From Bog-473 sp052140165 (GTDB taxonomy: Bacteria; Actinomycetota; Acidimicrobiia; Acidimicrobiales; RAAP-2), in assembly GCA_052140165.1 (NCBI GenBank), contig JBKQUM010000113.1, positions 1-64,000 on the forward strand: a stretch of DNA of 64,000 nt. The letters are read 5' to 3'. Of this stretch, positions 56,796-64,000 are shown piece after piece; the first letter of the stretch is position 1; the number at the start of each line of letters is the position of its first letter. The notes beneath the pieces were generated by a model, which ran no database searches, was not told the DNA's origin, and worked only from the letters and a program-made list of their open reading frames with translations. The position numbers and the translations under genes were made by a program.

Positions 56796-56801
56796 ATCGT
56801 A
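56796..56801 (-). promoter_or_regulatory. -10 element TACGAT, leaderless promoter
   Basis: On the minus strand TACGAT ends 6 nt before ATG 56789 and no Shine-Dalgarno sequence intervenes. The unknown gene therefore probably has its own leaderless transcript in addition to read-through from the ACP-GNAT genes. Confidence 0.45.
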
Positions 56802-56836
56802 GGTTGCGGCACCGGAGCGGTGCCGGTTTCGTGGCG

Positions 56837-57463
56837 CTACTTGGGCGGCGGGACCTTGACGCGGCGGCCGGGTGCCAGCAGCTGGCCTACAGGACCCTGC
56901 ATGACTTTCTCGAACTGGTCCCGGCGGTGCGTCACCGAGATGCCATCCCAGTACCGCCCCCCGTAATAGAACTGGTCACGGATACGCCCCTCCACGGTGA
57001 AGTAGCCGGCCTCCTCGCCTCTGGCGAAGTTCTCGAAGGCGATGCCCACCGTCTCCATGATGATCATGCGGAAGTCCCAGCCGTAGTAGACGTAGCGGGC
57101 AAGCCCCATGAACGCCTCGATGCCGAGGCCGCGGCGGTGCAGGCGCGGGTGCATGACGACCGCGGCGTGGCAGAACCGGTGCCGGAAGTCGGCGTTGTAG
57201 GCGACCACGAGCCCCAGGACCTCGAGGGAACCGTGCGGGCTCACCACGAACTGGCAGAGCACGCCCGGGTACAGCTGCTTCAGGAATTCGTCGTAGCTCG
57301 GCGTCGTTCCGCGGAAGCGCCACTGGAACGTGACGTCGGGGTCGCTCGAGAGCCGGTACAGCGGTGCATGGTCCTCGTTGGTCAGCATCCGTAGATGGAG
57401 CCGCCGCGTCTGCAGACTGGGCGACAGTCGAGGCTCGTCGTGTCCGGTGATCGGGCCGCTCAC
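56837..57463 (-). CDS. GNAT-family N-acyltransferase
   Basis: 208 aa. GNAT fold of the RimJ/RimL type: RRLHLRMLTNEDHAPLYRLSSDP at the start, and the acyl-CoA/acyl-ACP pyrophosphate loop HPRLHRRGLGIEAFMG around residue 120. The C-terminal half is rich in Tyr/Phe. GTG 57463 overlaps the stop of the acyl carrier protein gene (GTGA), so the two are made together. An acyl-ACP rather than acetyl-CoA donor is therefore a serious possibility. The acceptor amine is unknown. Confidence 0.8.
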   Translation of the reverse strand: MSGPITGHDEPRLSPSLQTRRLHLRMLTNEDHAPLYRLSSDPDVTFQWRFRGTTPSYDEFLKQLYPGVLCQFVVSPHGSLEVLGLVVAYNADFRHRFCHAAVVMHPRLHRRGLGIEAFMGLARYVYYGWDFRMIIMETVGIAFENFARGEEAGYFTVEGRIRDQFYYGGRYWDGISVTHRRDQFEKVMQGPVGQLLAPGRRVKVPPPK

Positions 57464-57765
57464 CGGGGGACGTCGCTCTCGTAGGGCAGGTGGGCGAGCG
57501 CGCAATATTGCAGGTAGGCATCACGCACGGTGGTGATCTGCAGGAGGAGCTCTATCGGCATGATCACATCTCCCCCCACGGCGTCCTCGATCGCCGCCAT
57601 GAGGTCGACCGCGCCCACCGAGTCCATTCCCAGGTCTTCCACCAGGTCGCTGTCCTCCGAGATCTCGCCGGGGCTCCATTCGATCTCGGTGACGAACCAC
57701 ACTTTGAACTCGTCCAGCGACATCACGTCGGCACGAGTGTTCCCGGTCGGCATCTCTCCCCGCAT
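57460..57765 (-). CDS. Acyl carrier protein
   Basis: 101 aa. The phosphopantetheine site is S49 in EDLGMDSVGAVDLMAAIED, followed by the usual helix III region. The N-terminal 15 residues are extra. ATG 57765 is preceded by GGAGGG; ATG 57753 with GGGGAG close by is an alternative. It lies downstream of a FAAL/ligase gene, its likely loading enzyme, and overlaps a GNAT gene (GTGA). It is not next to fatty-acid synthase genes, so it is probably dedicated to a small specialised pathway. Confidence 0.88.
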   Translation of the reverse strand: MRGEMPTGNTRADVMSLDEFKVWFVTEIEWSPGEISEDSDLVEDLGMDSVGAVDLMAAIEDAVGGDVIMPIELLLQITTVRDAYLQYCALAHLPYESDVPR

Positions 57766-57896
57766 TCGCCCTCCGGTGGCCCTTACCCCGGGTACAGCCG
57801 ACAGTATCAGGGCGGCATCGGTGGCGACTCGGGGTTCAACCCGGGCGGAGGTACGCGTCCGCCCGGCGAGACGGAGGTGCCTATGCCCTCGGGTGG

Positions 57897-59492
57897 TCAG
57901 CCCGAGACGACCTGCTGCAGCTTGCCCTCGTCCCACAGCGCGCGGAGGTGGTTCCGGCGCACTTTGCCGCTGGGCGTCTTGGGAAGCGTGCCGCGCTCGA
58001 CGAAGACGACAGCCGACGGGGTCGCGCCGAACCGGCGTGCCAACGCGACGCGGATCTCGCGTGCCCCGGAGCGGAGCTCCTCCGGTGTCATCGCCGTACG
58101 AGGCTCGGCCACGACGACGTAGCGGCCCGAACCGTCCGGGAAGCAGGCGGCGTTGCCCGGTCGGCAGGCCGGGTGACCACCCGCTGCCTCATCGAGTGCG
58201 CGGGCATCGATGTTGCGGCCGGCCACGATCAGCACGTCGTCGGTGCGCCCTGCGATGAAGACCTCACCCTCGCGGACGTAGCCCAGGTCGGCGGTGTGCA
58301 GCCAACCGTCCGTGGTGAGCGGTGACGGCGCGCCCACGTACCCGCTGAGCAACGACGGGCTCCGGATCTCGAGCTCTCCGAGAGGGGTGTCACCGGTCGT
58401 GCGGACCTCTGTGTGCAGGACAGGCGGCCCGCACGAGACAAGCTCCGTCCCGCCCTCGCCGACCTCCATCCACTCCCGATCGGCCAGGGCCTCGGGGTCG
58501 AGCCGCACCGAGGACCACGGTGAGGTGTTCGGGTCGATGGCGATGGCCAGGGCTGCTTCCGCCATGCCGTACCCCGGGCACAAGGCGTGCGGCGAGAGGC
58601 CGTGGTCCCTCGCGCTGGCTTCGAACTCGCGGAGGCCGTCCGCCGGCACCGGCTCGCTCCCGACGACGAAGCTGCGCAGGGGAGAGAGATCGAACGAGCC
58701 GGGAGATCGCAGCGTCCGGGAGGCCAGACGCAGGGCGAACGGCGGTGCGGTGGTCGAAGTGGCGCGGTAGTCGCTGCAGGCCCGCATCCAGCTGGCAGGG
58801 TCGGCCAGGAATGACTCGGGGGACATCAGCACGAGGTCGGTTGGTGAGGACCAGGGGGGGTTCACGGAGCAGATTGCGTAGAGGGCCAGGCCGATGAGCC
58901 CCATGTCGTGAGACAGCGGCAACCAACTGCACACGACGGCACCGTCGTTGGGCTCCAGCCATCCGTACATCGAGGTCAGGTTGGCGTCCAGAGCGTCGAG
59001 GGCGAGGGCGACACCTCGCGGTGTCCCCGTACTCCCCGACGTGAACTGCACGAAGCTGCCGGGTGTCTCGGGGGGGACAGGAACCGAGGAACCGCTCGAC
59101 TCGTTGAACGGATGCACGGGTACGCGTGCGCCGGACAGGAGCGCGCTCACGCCCGGATCGCACAGGAGGTGGGTGGCACCGGTGAGCTGGCACATCGTAT
59201 CGATCTGCGCGAGGTACTCCTCGGCGTCCATGCCCCGAGCCGGGTGCGGCAAGGACACGAGCGTCATTCCGGAGCGGAGGGCGCCGAAGAGGGCCGCCAG
59301 GCAATCATGGGAGGCCGTGAGCAGGGTAGCCACCGTGCCGGCGCGCCCGGCGAGACCCCCCAGCCAGCCGCCGGCCTGACGGGAGTGACGCCCTAATTCC
59401 GCGAGGGTGAGCGGCTGCGATCCGTCGGACAGGCAGTGGACACGGGCCTGGGACGCGCCGGGTGCGTCGAGCGCGTTCATGACGAGGCTCAT
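57897..59492 (-). CDS. Fatty-acyl-AMP ligase (FAAL)-like adenylating enzyme
   Basis: A 531-aa ANL-superfamily enzyme. P-loop QFTSGSTGTPRGV, the FAAL-like SWLPLSHDMGLIG, adenine motif PGYGMAEAAL, TADLGYVREGEVFIAGRTDDVLIVAGRNI, and the catalytic Lys in LPKTPSGKVRR. FAALs make acyl-AMP and pass the acyl chain to an ACP, here probably the one encoded 131 bp downstream. A true CoA ligase cannot be excluded from motifs alone. The start ATG 59492 lies 9 nt after TACTGT on the minus strand, a possible short-leader promoter. Confidence 0.85.
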   Translation of the reverse strand: MSLVMNALDAPGASQARVHCLSDGSQPLTLAELGRHSRQAGGWLGGLAGRAGTVATLLTASHDCLAALFGALRSGMTLVSLPHPARGMDAEEYLAQIDTMCQLTGATHLLCDPGVSALLSGARVPVHPFNESSGSSVPVPPETPGSFVQFTSGSTGTPRGVALALDALDANLTSMYGWLEPNDGAVVCSWLPLSHDMGLIGLALYAICSVNPPWSSPTDLVLMSPESFLADPASWMRACSDYRATSTTAPPFALRLASRTLRSPGSFDLSPLRSFVVGSEPVPADGLREFEASARDHGLSPHALCPGYGMAEAALAIAIDPNTSPWSSVRLDPEALADREWMEVGEGGTELVSCGPPVLHTEVRTTGDTPLGELEIRSPSLLSGYVGAPSPLTTDGWLHTADLGYVREGEVFIAGRTDDVLIVAGRNIDARALDEAAGGHPACRPGNAACFPDGSGRYVVVAEPRTAMTPEELRSGAREIRVALARRFGATPSAVVFVERGTLPKTPSGKVRRNHLRALWDEGKLQQVVSG

Positions 59493-59581
59493 GCCCCGCC
59501 GACAGTACCCTTTGCAGCACCGCCCCCGGGCCGGTCAGCGCCACGCGAGGTACCCTCGCCCCGAGCGATCGGGAGGACGAC

Positions 59582-60451
59582 ATGCACCTCGATATCCATG
59601 TGCCGCGGTTCACCTGGCCCGGTGGTCCTGAGGCCATCGGGCCGACGTTCGCATCGTTGGCTCAGACGGCCGAGGCAATCGGAGTGCGCACGCTTTCGGT
59701 GATGGACCACTGGTTCCAGATGGACATGCTGTGGCCGGCCGAGGAGCCCATGTTGGAGGGGTACACCGCGCTCGCCTTCGCCGCCGCCAAGACCGAGCGC
59801 CTGCGTTTTCGGCTCCTGGTGGGTGGCGTGACCTACCGGCACCCCGGGCTGCTCGCCAAGACGGTCACCACCCTGGACGTGCTGTCGGGCGGGCGGGCCG
59901 AGCTCGGGCTCGGTGCCGCGTGGTACGAGCGGGAGCACCGGGGTCTCGGAGTGCCCTTCCCGCCGCTGCGCGAGCGGTACGAGAGGCTCGAGGAGACGCT
60001 CCAGATCTGCTTCCAGATGTGGAGCGACGACAACGGCGCCTACGAGGGCACGCACTACCAGCTGGCCGAGACGTTGTGCTCACCCCAACCGGTCAGCTCG
60101 CCTCGGCCGCGGGTGCTGATCGGCGGGGGCGGCGAGCGCAAGACCCTGCGACTCGTCGCGACGTACGCCGATGCGTGCAACATCATCGGCGATGCGGCCA
60201 CGGTCGGCCACAAGGTGGATGTGCTCCGCCGCCACTGTGACGACGTCGGTCGTGACCCGGGTGAGGTGGAGGTGACGGCGCTCATGGGTGTGCCCGAGGA
60301 TGCCGATCGCGAGACCATCCTTCGTGAAGTCGAGGCGCTCGCCGCCGTCGGGACGCAGGCCATCGTGGTGAGGTCGACGGGACCGGAGCCGTCGAAGTGG
60401 CTCGAGGAGACGTGGGGTCCGGTGGTCTCTGTCCTGGCCACTATCGGCTGA
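59582..60451 (+). CDS. LLM-class F420-dependent oxidoreductase
   Basis: A 289-aa luciferase-like protein, a paralog of the enzyme at 34683: VGGVTYRHPGLLAKTVTTLDVLSGGRAELGLGAAWYEREHRGLG and VLIGGGGERKTLRLVATYADACNIIGDA. ATG 59582 has GGGAGGA upstream. It is divergent from the FAAL gene, so it could serve the same lipid pathway, or be independent. Cofactor F420 is inferred from the family. Confidence 0.9.
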   Translation: MHLDIHVPRFTWPGGPEAIGPTFASLAQTAEAIGVRTLSVMDHWFQMDMLWPAEEPMLEGYTALAFAAAKTERLRFRLLVGGVTYRHPGLLAKTVTTLDVLSGGRAELGLGAAWYEREHRGLGVPFPPLRERYERLEETLQICFQMWSDDNGAYEGTHYQLAETLCSPQPVSSPRPRVLIGGGGERKTLRLVATYADACNIIGDAATVGHKVDVLRRHCDDVGRDPGEVEVTALMGVPEDADRETILREVEALAAVGTQAIVVRSTGPEPSKWLEETWGPVVSVLATIG

Positions 60452-60499
60452 CAACTCGACCCGTGCCGGGCCGTGAGTGACCGGTGGACGTGCCCTGCG

Positions 60500-60837
60500 T
60501 CAGACCCCGAGGAGGTCCAGCGCCTCGGCCAGCTCGGGACTCGCGGAGTCAGGCGGGAACTGCTCCAGCACGGTGCACACCCGGTCGTTCCAATCCCCTG
60601 GGCGGATGTCGTCCGGTAGCCGGGCCAGGTCGTTGGCGGCCCGTCTTCGGCGGACACAGCCCGCGGTTCCTGGGCGGGCGTCACCGTGTCCGCCCCCTCG
60701 GGCATCTCGGACTGGGCTGCACGGGGACAAGAGAGCGGGCACGTTGGCCTTTCTTGGCCTTTGACGTCCCGAGGCGTGGCCGTGCGGATCCTGTCGGAGG
60801 TATCGAGCGGCTCGTTTCGATCGCCACCCTGTGTCAT
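60500..60837 (-). pseudogene. Small gene with apparent frameshift
   Basis: ATG 60837 has an excellent GGGAGG ribosome-binding site 4 nt upstream and opens a frame MTQGGDRNEPLDTSDRIR that continues with coding-like composition to about SAEDG near 60637. From there the protein-like sequence continues in another frame (ANDLARLPDDIRPGDW...) to a stop at 60500, giving about 112 residues if joined. Neither frame alone looks complete. It is either a frameshifted remnant, a sequencing error or an unusual recoding site. No family is recognised. The rest of 60452-60998 shows no other gene. Confidence 0.4.
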
Positions 60838-60998
60838 GCAGCCTCCCGTGCGTCGGGCGCCTCCCCCCAAAAGACCCTCTGAGCTGGGAAGGATATCCCA
60901 GATTTCCTCCTGGCAACCCCGGTGGCCGCGTTGCGGAGCCGACCATCGTGTCGCGGCCCGTGGGGCCAATTGGTTCAGGCCGGCGCGACGAGATCCGC

Positions 60999-62459
60999 TC
61001 AGTGTTGGGCCTGGGCCGCCGCGTGGCGGCCGGCGCGTCGGCCGAAGAAGGAGCCGTCGCCGAGGCTGATGCCACTGGCGTAGTGGTGTGCCGCCAGGCT
61101 GGCGGCGGTCCGGCCGACGGCGTAGAGACCCGGGATGCGATGGCCTGCGCCGTCGAGCGCGGCGCCATCGGGGTCGGTACGGAGACCGCCGAGCGTGAAG
61201 GTCGCGTAGATCGCGCCGTGGTCGACCCGTAGATCGATGGCGCCGATGCCGCTGGCCGGCGGCACGCCGATCGGTTGCAGGTAGGGCGCGCGCTTATGGA
61301 ATGTCGGGTCGTCACCACGGGCCGCGGCGTCGTTGTACTCGCGCACCGTGCGCGCCAGCGCGTCCGGCGGAACATCGAGGTCCACGGCCAGTTCCTCCGG
61401 TGTGGCCGCGGCATAGCCGACACGGAGTCCGATGAGATTCGGCTCGTGAATCACGTCATCGGTGATCATGTAGACGAAACCGTGATGATCGTGGAGGGCG
61501 TGGAGCCCGATGCGACCGGTGTAGGCATCCTCGTTGATGAATCGCTCGCCGTTGCGGTTGACGAGAATGCCCCGTGCGAGACGGTGGGGTGGCCCCAGAG
61601 GCAGTGCGCACTCGAAAGTGTCGAGCCGGGTCGTCGCCGCTCCGGCGCCGACCCCCATGCGGATCCCACGGCCGTCGTCCGTCGGGGTGCCGATTCGCCA
61701 GGCAGCGTCAGGAACGTGGGCCAGTGGGCAATACTCCGCGACCATCGCTTCGTTGTGGATGAATCCGCCGGTCCCCAGGACCACCCCGCCCCGCGACCGG
61801 ATGTCGCGGGACCCGCCGTCGGTCCGTACCCGCAAGCCGACGACTCTCCCGCTGTCGACGACCAGCGCCTCGGCACGGGCGTCGGCCACCACGCGAGCAC
61901 CGCTCGTCGACACGGCGGCACCCAGACGCTCCATGAGGAATCCACCGGCAGAGTCGATGCACTGCGGCTTGTGACCGCGCGGGATCGGGACCGAGACCTC
62001 GTCAAACGGGTACGCATCCTCACCGCCGCTGAAGAGCAGTCCCGCGTCGTCGGCCGATTCGCGGTTCGGCTCGTCGCAGAAGACCGCCCGGAACGGCACG
62101 CCGATCGAGACCAACCAGTCGAAGTGGTCCGGCGAACCCTCGCAGTAGACGTCAACGCGACCCTCGTCCGCGCCGGGCCCGAGGGCGGCCCGGAGGAACG
62201 CTGCCATGTTCTCCGGCCAATCCTGGAAGCCGCAGGCGCTCTGCAGGCGCGTGCCGCCCCCCAGGTAGATGAGGCCGCCGGAGTTGGCCGATGTCCCTCC
62301 GGGTCCCGCGCCACGCTCGACAGCCAGCACGTCCGCTCCCGCTTGCCGTGCCCCGATGACCGCCGACGTCCCCGCAGCGCCGAGGCCCGCGACGACCACG
62401 TCGACCGTCTCGTCGAAGCGAACCTCGCTGACCTCAAGCGCCGCGATCGGCTCCATCAC
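60999..62459 (-). CDS. FAD-dependent oxidoreductase, KstD/fumarate-reductase-like
   Basis: A 486-aa flavoprotein. The FAD motif VVVAGLGAAGTSAVIGARQAGADVLAVERGAGPGGTSANSGG is at the N-terminus, and a C-terminal FAD segment PGLYAVGRTAASLAAHHYASGISLGDGSFFGRRAG closes the fold. A central domain (about 130-390) matches the capping domain of 3-ketosteroid dehydrogenases and flavocytochrome fumarate reductases (RGILVNRNGERFINED). A steroid or enoate substrate is a family-level inference. GAGGAGAG lies just before ATG 62459; ATG 62456 is equally good. It is divergent from the LLM gene at 62643. Confidence 0.85.
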   Translation of the reverse strand: MMEPIAALEVSEVRFDETVDVVVAGLGAAGTSAVIGARQAGADVLAVERGAGPGGTSANSGGLIYLGGGTRLQSACGFQDWPENMAAFLRAALGPGADEGRVDVYCEGSPDHFDWLVSIGVPFRAVFCDEPNRESADDAGLLFSGGEDAYPFDEVSVPIPRGHKPQCIDSAGGFLMERLGAAVSTSGARVVADARAEALVVDSGRVVGLRVRTDGGSRDIRSRGGVVLGTGGFIHNEAMVAEYCPLAHVPDAAWRIGTPTDDGRGIRMGVGAGAATTRLDTFECALPLGPPHRLARGILVNRNGERFINEDAYTGRIGLHALHDHHGFVYMITDDVIHEPNLIGLRVGYAAATPEELAVDLDVPPDALARTVREYNDAAARGDDPTFHKRAPYLQPIGVPPASGIGAIDLRVDHGAIYATFTLGGLRTDPDGAALDGAGHRIPGLYAVGRTAASLAAHHYASGISLGDGSFFGRRAGRHAAAQAQH

Positions 62460-62630
62460 TCTCCTCGCGTAAGACGAAATGTGTACCGTGTGTCGTCGCC
62501 AACGAGCGCATTATGCCCCCGATCCGCGTTGTACCCGCGACGACACCAGCTGGTCCGGTACGACTTCGCTCGAGTCCCTCTCCGCAGGCGCCCCGGAGCC
62601 GGCGACGAGGGCACGCGAGATCCCACCTCG

Positions 62631-62636
62631 TAGTCT
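62631..62636 (+). promoter_or_regulatory. -10 element TAGTCT, leaderless promoter
   Basis: TAGTCT ends 6 nt before GTG 62643 and no ribosome-binding site is present, fitting a leaderless LLM-gene transcript. Confidence 0.4.
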
Positions 62637-62642
62637 TTTCTC

Positions 62643-63563
62643 GTGCGGCCGTTTCGCTTTGGTCTCCAGATTGCGCAGTGTTCCGCCGACGATCTGCGTG
62701 TGCAAGCCCGGACGGCGGAGGAGGCCGGCTTCGACGTCGTGCACACCTGGGATCACGTCGCTGACGGCTGGTCGCCTCTCGCTCCGTTGATGGCGATTGC
62801 CGACTGCACGAGCACTGTCCGCATCTCTCCCCTTGTCTTGAACAACGACTTCCACCATCCGGTGCACCTCGCCCAGGAGCTCGCCAGCCTCGACCATCTG
62901 AGCGGGGGCCGTCTTGAGGTCGGGATCGGAGCCGGGCACAGCTTCACCGAGTATCAGGCCATCGGCCGGACATTCGACCCGCCGGCGGTCCGCAAGGCTC
63001 GGCTCGCGGAGTCCGTCGAGATCCTCCTCAGGCTGCTCGAAGGAGAGACCGTGACCTACGACGGAGCGCACTACAGCCTCAGGGGTGTCCGTACCCTCCG
63101 ATCCCGCCAGGACCACGTGCCCCTCCTCGTTGGTGTCAACGGCAAACGGGCTCTCGCCCATGCGGCCCGCCACGCCGACATCATCGGTCTCACGATGCTC
63201 GGTCGCACGCTCGACGATGGTCAGCGCCACGAGGTTCGTTGGGAGGCAGAAAGGCTCGACGCGACGGTCGACTTCATTCGCGAGCAGGCCGGGGACCGCT
63301 GGGAGCATTTGGAGCTCAATGTCCTGGTGCAGGCAGTGGTCATCACCGGCGATCGCAGAGCTGCCGCAGAGGAGCAGGCCAGACGCTCACGGGGACACCT
63401 CAGCGTTGCGGACGCCCTGGCCACTCCGTTTCTCGCCCTCGGGACTCACGACGAGATCGCTGAGCACCTCGTCGCCTGCCGGGATCGCTGGGACGTCTCG
63501 TACTTCAGCGTTCGAGACCTCGATAACTTCGCTCCCGTCATTCAGCGGCTTCGAGGCGCCTAG
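62643..63563 (+). CDS. LLM-class F420-dependent oxidoreductase
   Basis: A 306-aa luciferase-like protein beginning MRPFRFGLQIAQCSADDL, with FDVVHTWDHV, DHLSGGRLEVGIGAGHSFTEY (flavin region) and VPLLVGVNGKRALAHAARHADIIGLTML. It belongs to a different subgroup from the 34683/59582 pair (TIGR03621-like mycobacterial proteins begin similarly). It is probably F420-dependent with unknown substrate, and may act with the divergent KstD-like flavoprotein. Confidence 0.88.
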   Translation: MRPFRFGLQIAQCSADDLRVQARTAEEAGFDVVHTWDHVADGWSPLAPLMAIADCTSTVRISPLVLNNDFHHPVHLAQELASLDHLSGGRLEVGIGAGHSFTEYQAIGRTFDPPAVRKARLAESVEILLRLLEGETVTYDGAHYSLRGVRTLRSRQDHVPLLVGVNGKRALAHAARHADIIGLTMLGRTLDDGQRHEVRWEAERLDATVDFIREQAGDRWEHLELNVLVQAVVITGDRRAAAEEQARRSRGHLSVADALATPFLALGTHDEIAEHLVACRDRWDVSYFSVRDLDNFAPVIQRLRGA

Positions 63564-63597
63564 GAAGCGACACAGCCCATCATCGATACTCCCGATC

Positions 63598-63621
63598 GGT
63601 CGCCCTTGTCTCGGGGCGATC
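63598..63621 (+). terminator. Hairpin after the LLM gene
   Basis: An 8-bp stem (63598-63605 with 63614-63621, core TCGCCC/GGGCGA) with an 8-nt loop lies 35 bp after the LLM stop. It lacks a T-run but is the best termination candidate before tRNA-Lys. Confidence 0.4.
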
Positions 63622-63729
63622 AGATGCATTTCGGCTTCGGGCCGGGGAGATTTGGGCCCGGGCGCTGTTCTCGGAACCTCCTCGAAGCCGGCTCGGTCCC
63701 GACCTTTTCTCGCGCGTTCCCCCGTGAGT

Positions 63730-63735
63730 TATCTT
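63730..63735 (+). promoter_or_regulatory. -10 element TATCTT of tRNA-Lys
   Basis: TATCTT ends 8 nt before the mature tRNA 5' end, so initiation would occur close to that end. The -35 region (about 63706-63712) is poor. Confidence 0.4.
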
Positions 63736-63743
63736 GCTGTCCC

Positions 63744-63816
63744 GGGCCGCTAGCTCATCCGGAAGAGCAGGGGACTTTTAATCCCAAGGTGCCGGGATCG
63801 AGACCCGGGCGGCCCA
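63744..63816 (+). tRNA. tRNA-Lys (anticodon UUU)
   Basis: The acceptor stem pairs 63744-63750 (GGGCCGC) with 63809-63815 (GCGGCCC, one G-C/G-C run), with A63816 as discriminator. The D-arm is GCTC/GAGC. The anticodon loop is CTTTTAA with anticodon TTT at 63777-63779, and the T-arm is CCGGG/CCCGG. CCA is not encoded; the genome continues CAGA. Confidence 0.93.
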
Positions 63817-63896
63817 CAGAAAACGCCAGCGTAGGAGCTGTATCCAGTTGAGGTAGCGCATTCTTGCCTGAGACGTTGCTACTGAAAGGATCGCCG

Positions 63897-64000
63897 CTAG
63901 CCCGCGAGGTCTGTCTCGAGCAGAGTGATCGGCATCCCGAACACCGGTGCGAACTGCGCTTCCTGAAGCGTATAGCCGTCGCCACCCCGGCTCTGGTGGT
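63897..64000 (-). CDS. 3' end of a gene entering from the right edge
   Basis: One minus-strand frame reads without stops from the window edge to TAG at 63897, ending ...YTLQEAQFAPVFGMPITLLETDLAG. Its composition is protein-like, unlike the other frames. Too little is visible to name a family. The space between it and tRNA-Lys (63817-63896) shows nothing recognisable. Confidence 0.4.
   Translation of the reverse strand, partial: HQSRGGDGYTLQEAQFAPVFGMPITLLETDLAG

Noticed and set aside
63755..63985. Minus-strand reading frame of 76 codons ending GRPGLDPGTLGLKVPCSSG
   Set aside because: Its 3' part is the antisense of tRNA-Lys; this peptide ending is a well-known artefact of tRNA genes.

Overview
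This 64 kb window is GC-rich (roughly 70% by eye) chromosomal DNA of a free-living actinobacterium. Support comes from the rimO-pgsA-cinA-recA neighbourhood, a phosphoserine phosphatase with two ACT domains, four luciferase-like (F420-type) oxidoreductases, a CGAAC-N4-GTTCG LexA box, many GTG starts, ATGA/GTGA gene overlaps, and -10 elements placed 6-8 nt before start codons (leaderless mRNA). An acidimicrobial or related deep-branching lineage fits, but that placement is inference. A tRNA-Ser(GCU) lies at the left end and a tRNA-Lys(UUU) at the right end. I see no insertion sequence, phage gene or CRISPR array.

Layout. 89-3562: tRNA-Ser, rimO, pgsA and cinA (core genes). 3572-9416: an OmpR-type two-component system followed by two polyprenyl-phosphate-type glycosyltransferases (GT2/GtrA and GT39, YkcC/YkcB-like). 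PhoP-box-like 11-bp direct repeats precede both the regulator and the GT2 gene. 9441-12976: a macrodomain protein, two tandem paralogous exported proteins, and recA behind a perfect LexA box. 13099-19541: a DUF4214-methyltransferase, an exported DUF3048 lipoprotein, a Tat-exported dimethylformamidase-like protein, and an acyltransferase-serB-hlyIII operon.

19552-27833: a divergent accessory catabolic locus. One arm has CoA-transferase, amidohydrolase, LLM oxidoreductase and enoyl-CoA hydratase; the other has a DUF6125-like protein, TetR, P450, SDR and SnoaL-like protein. Nearly all of these genes overlap by a few bases, and two very short ORFs sit in the overlaps. 27841-35621: a VKOR/thioredoxin-like disulfide pair, a NERD protein, a lipoprotein peptidase, an NHL protein, a dienelactone hydrolase, a small DUF6295-like protein, an APH-like kinase and an LLM enzyme.

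35635-49713: a signalling and envelope-transport region. It holds a NarL-type receiver fused to an adenylyl cyclase, a membrane HisKA_3 kinase, a NarL regulator, a lone receiver, a cNMP-binding protein, a metallo-hydrolase, one ABC ATPase and two FtsX-type permeases. 49694-63563: an epoxide-hydrolase-like protein, a Thr-rich membrane protein, a cyclase-ATPase-TPR regulator coupled to an MpaB-like oxygenase, a FAAL-ACP-GNAT lipid-activation cluster, an apparently frameshifted small gene, a KstD-like flavoprotein and two more LLM enzymes. The window closes with tRNA-Lys and the probable 3' end of a minus-strand gene.
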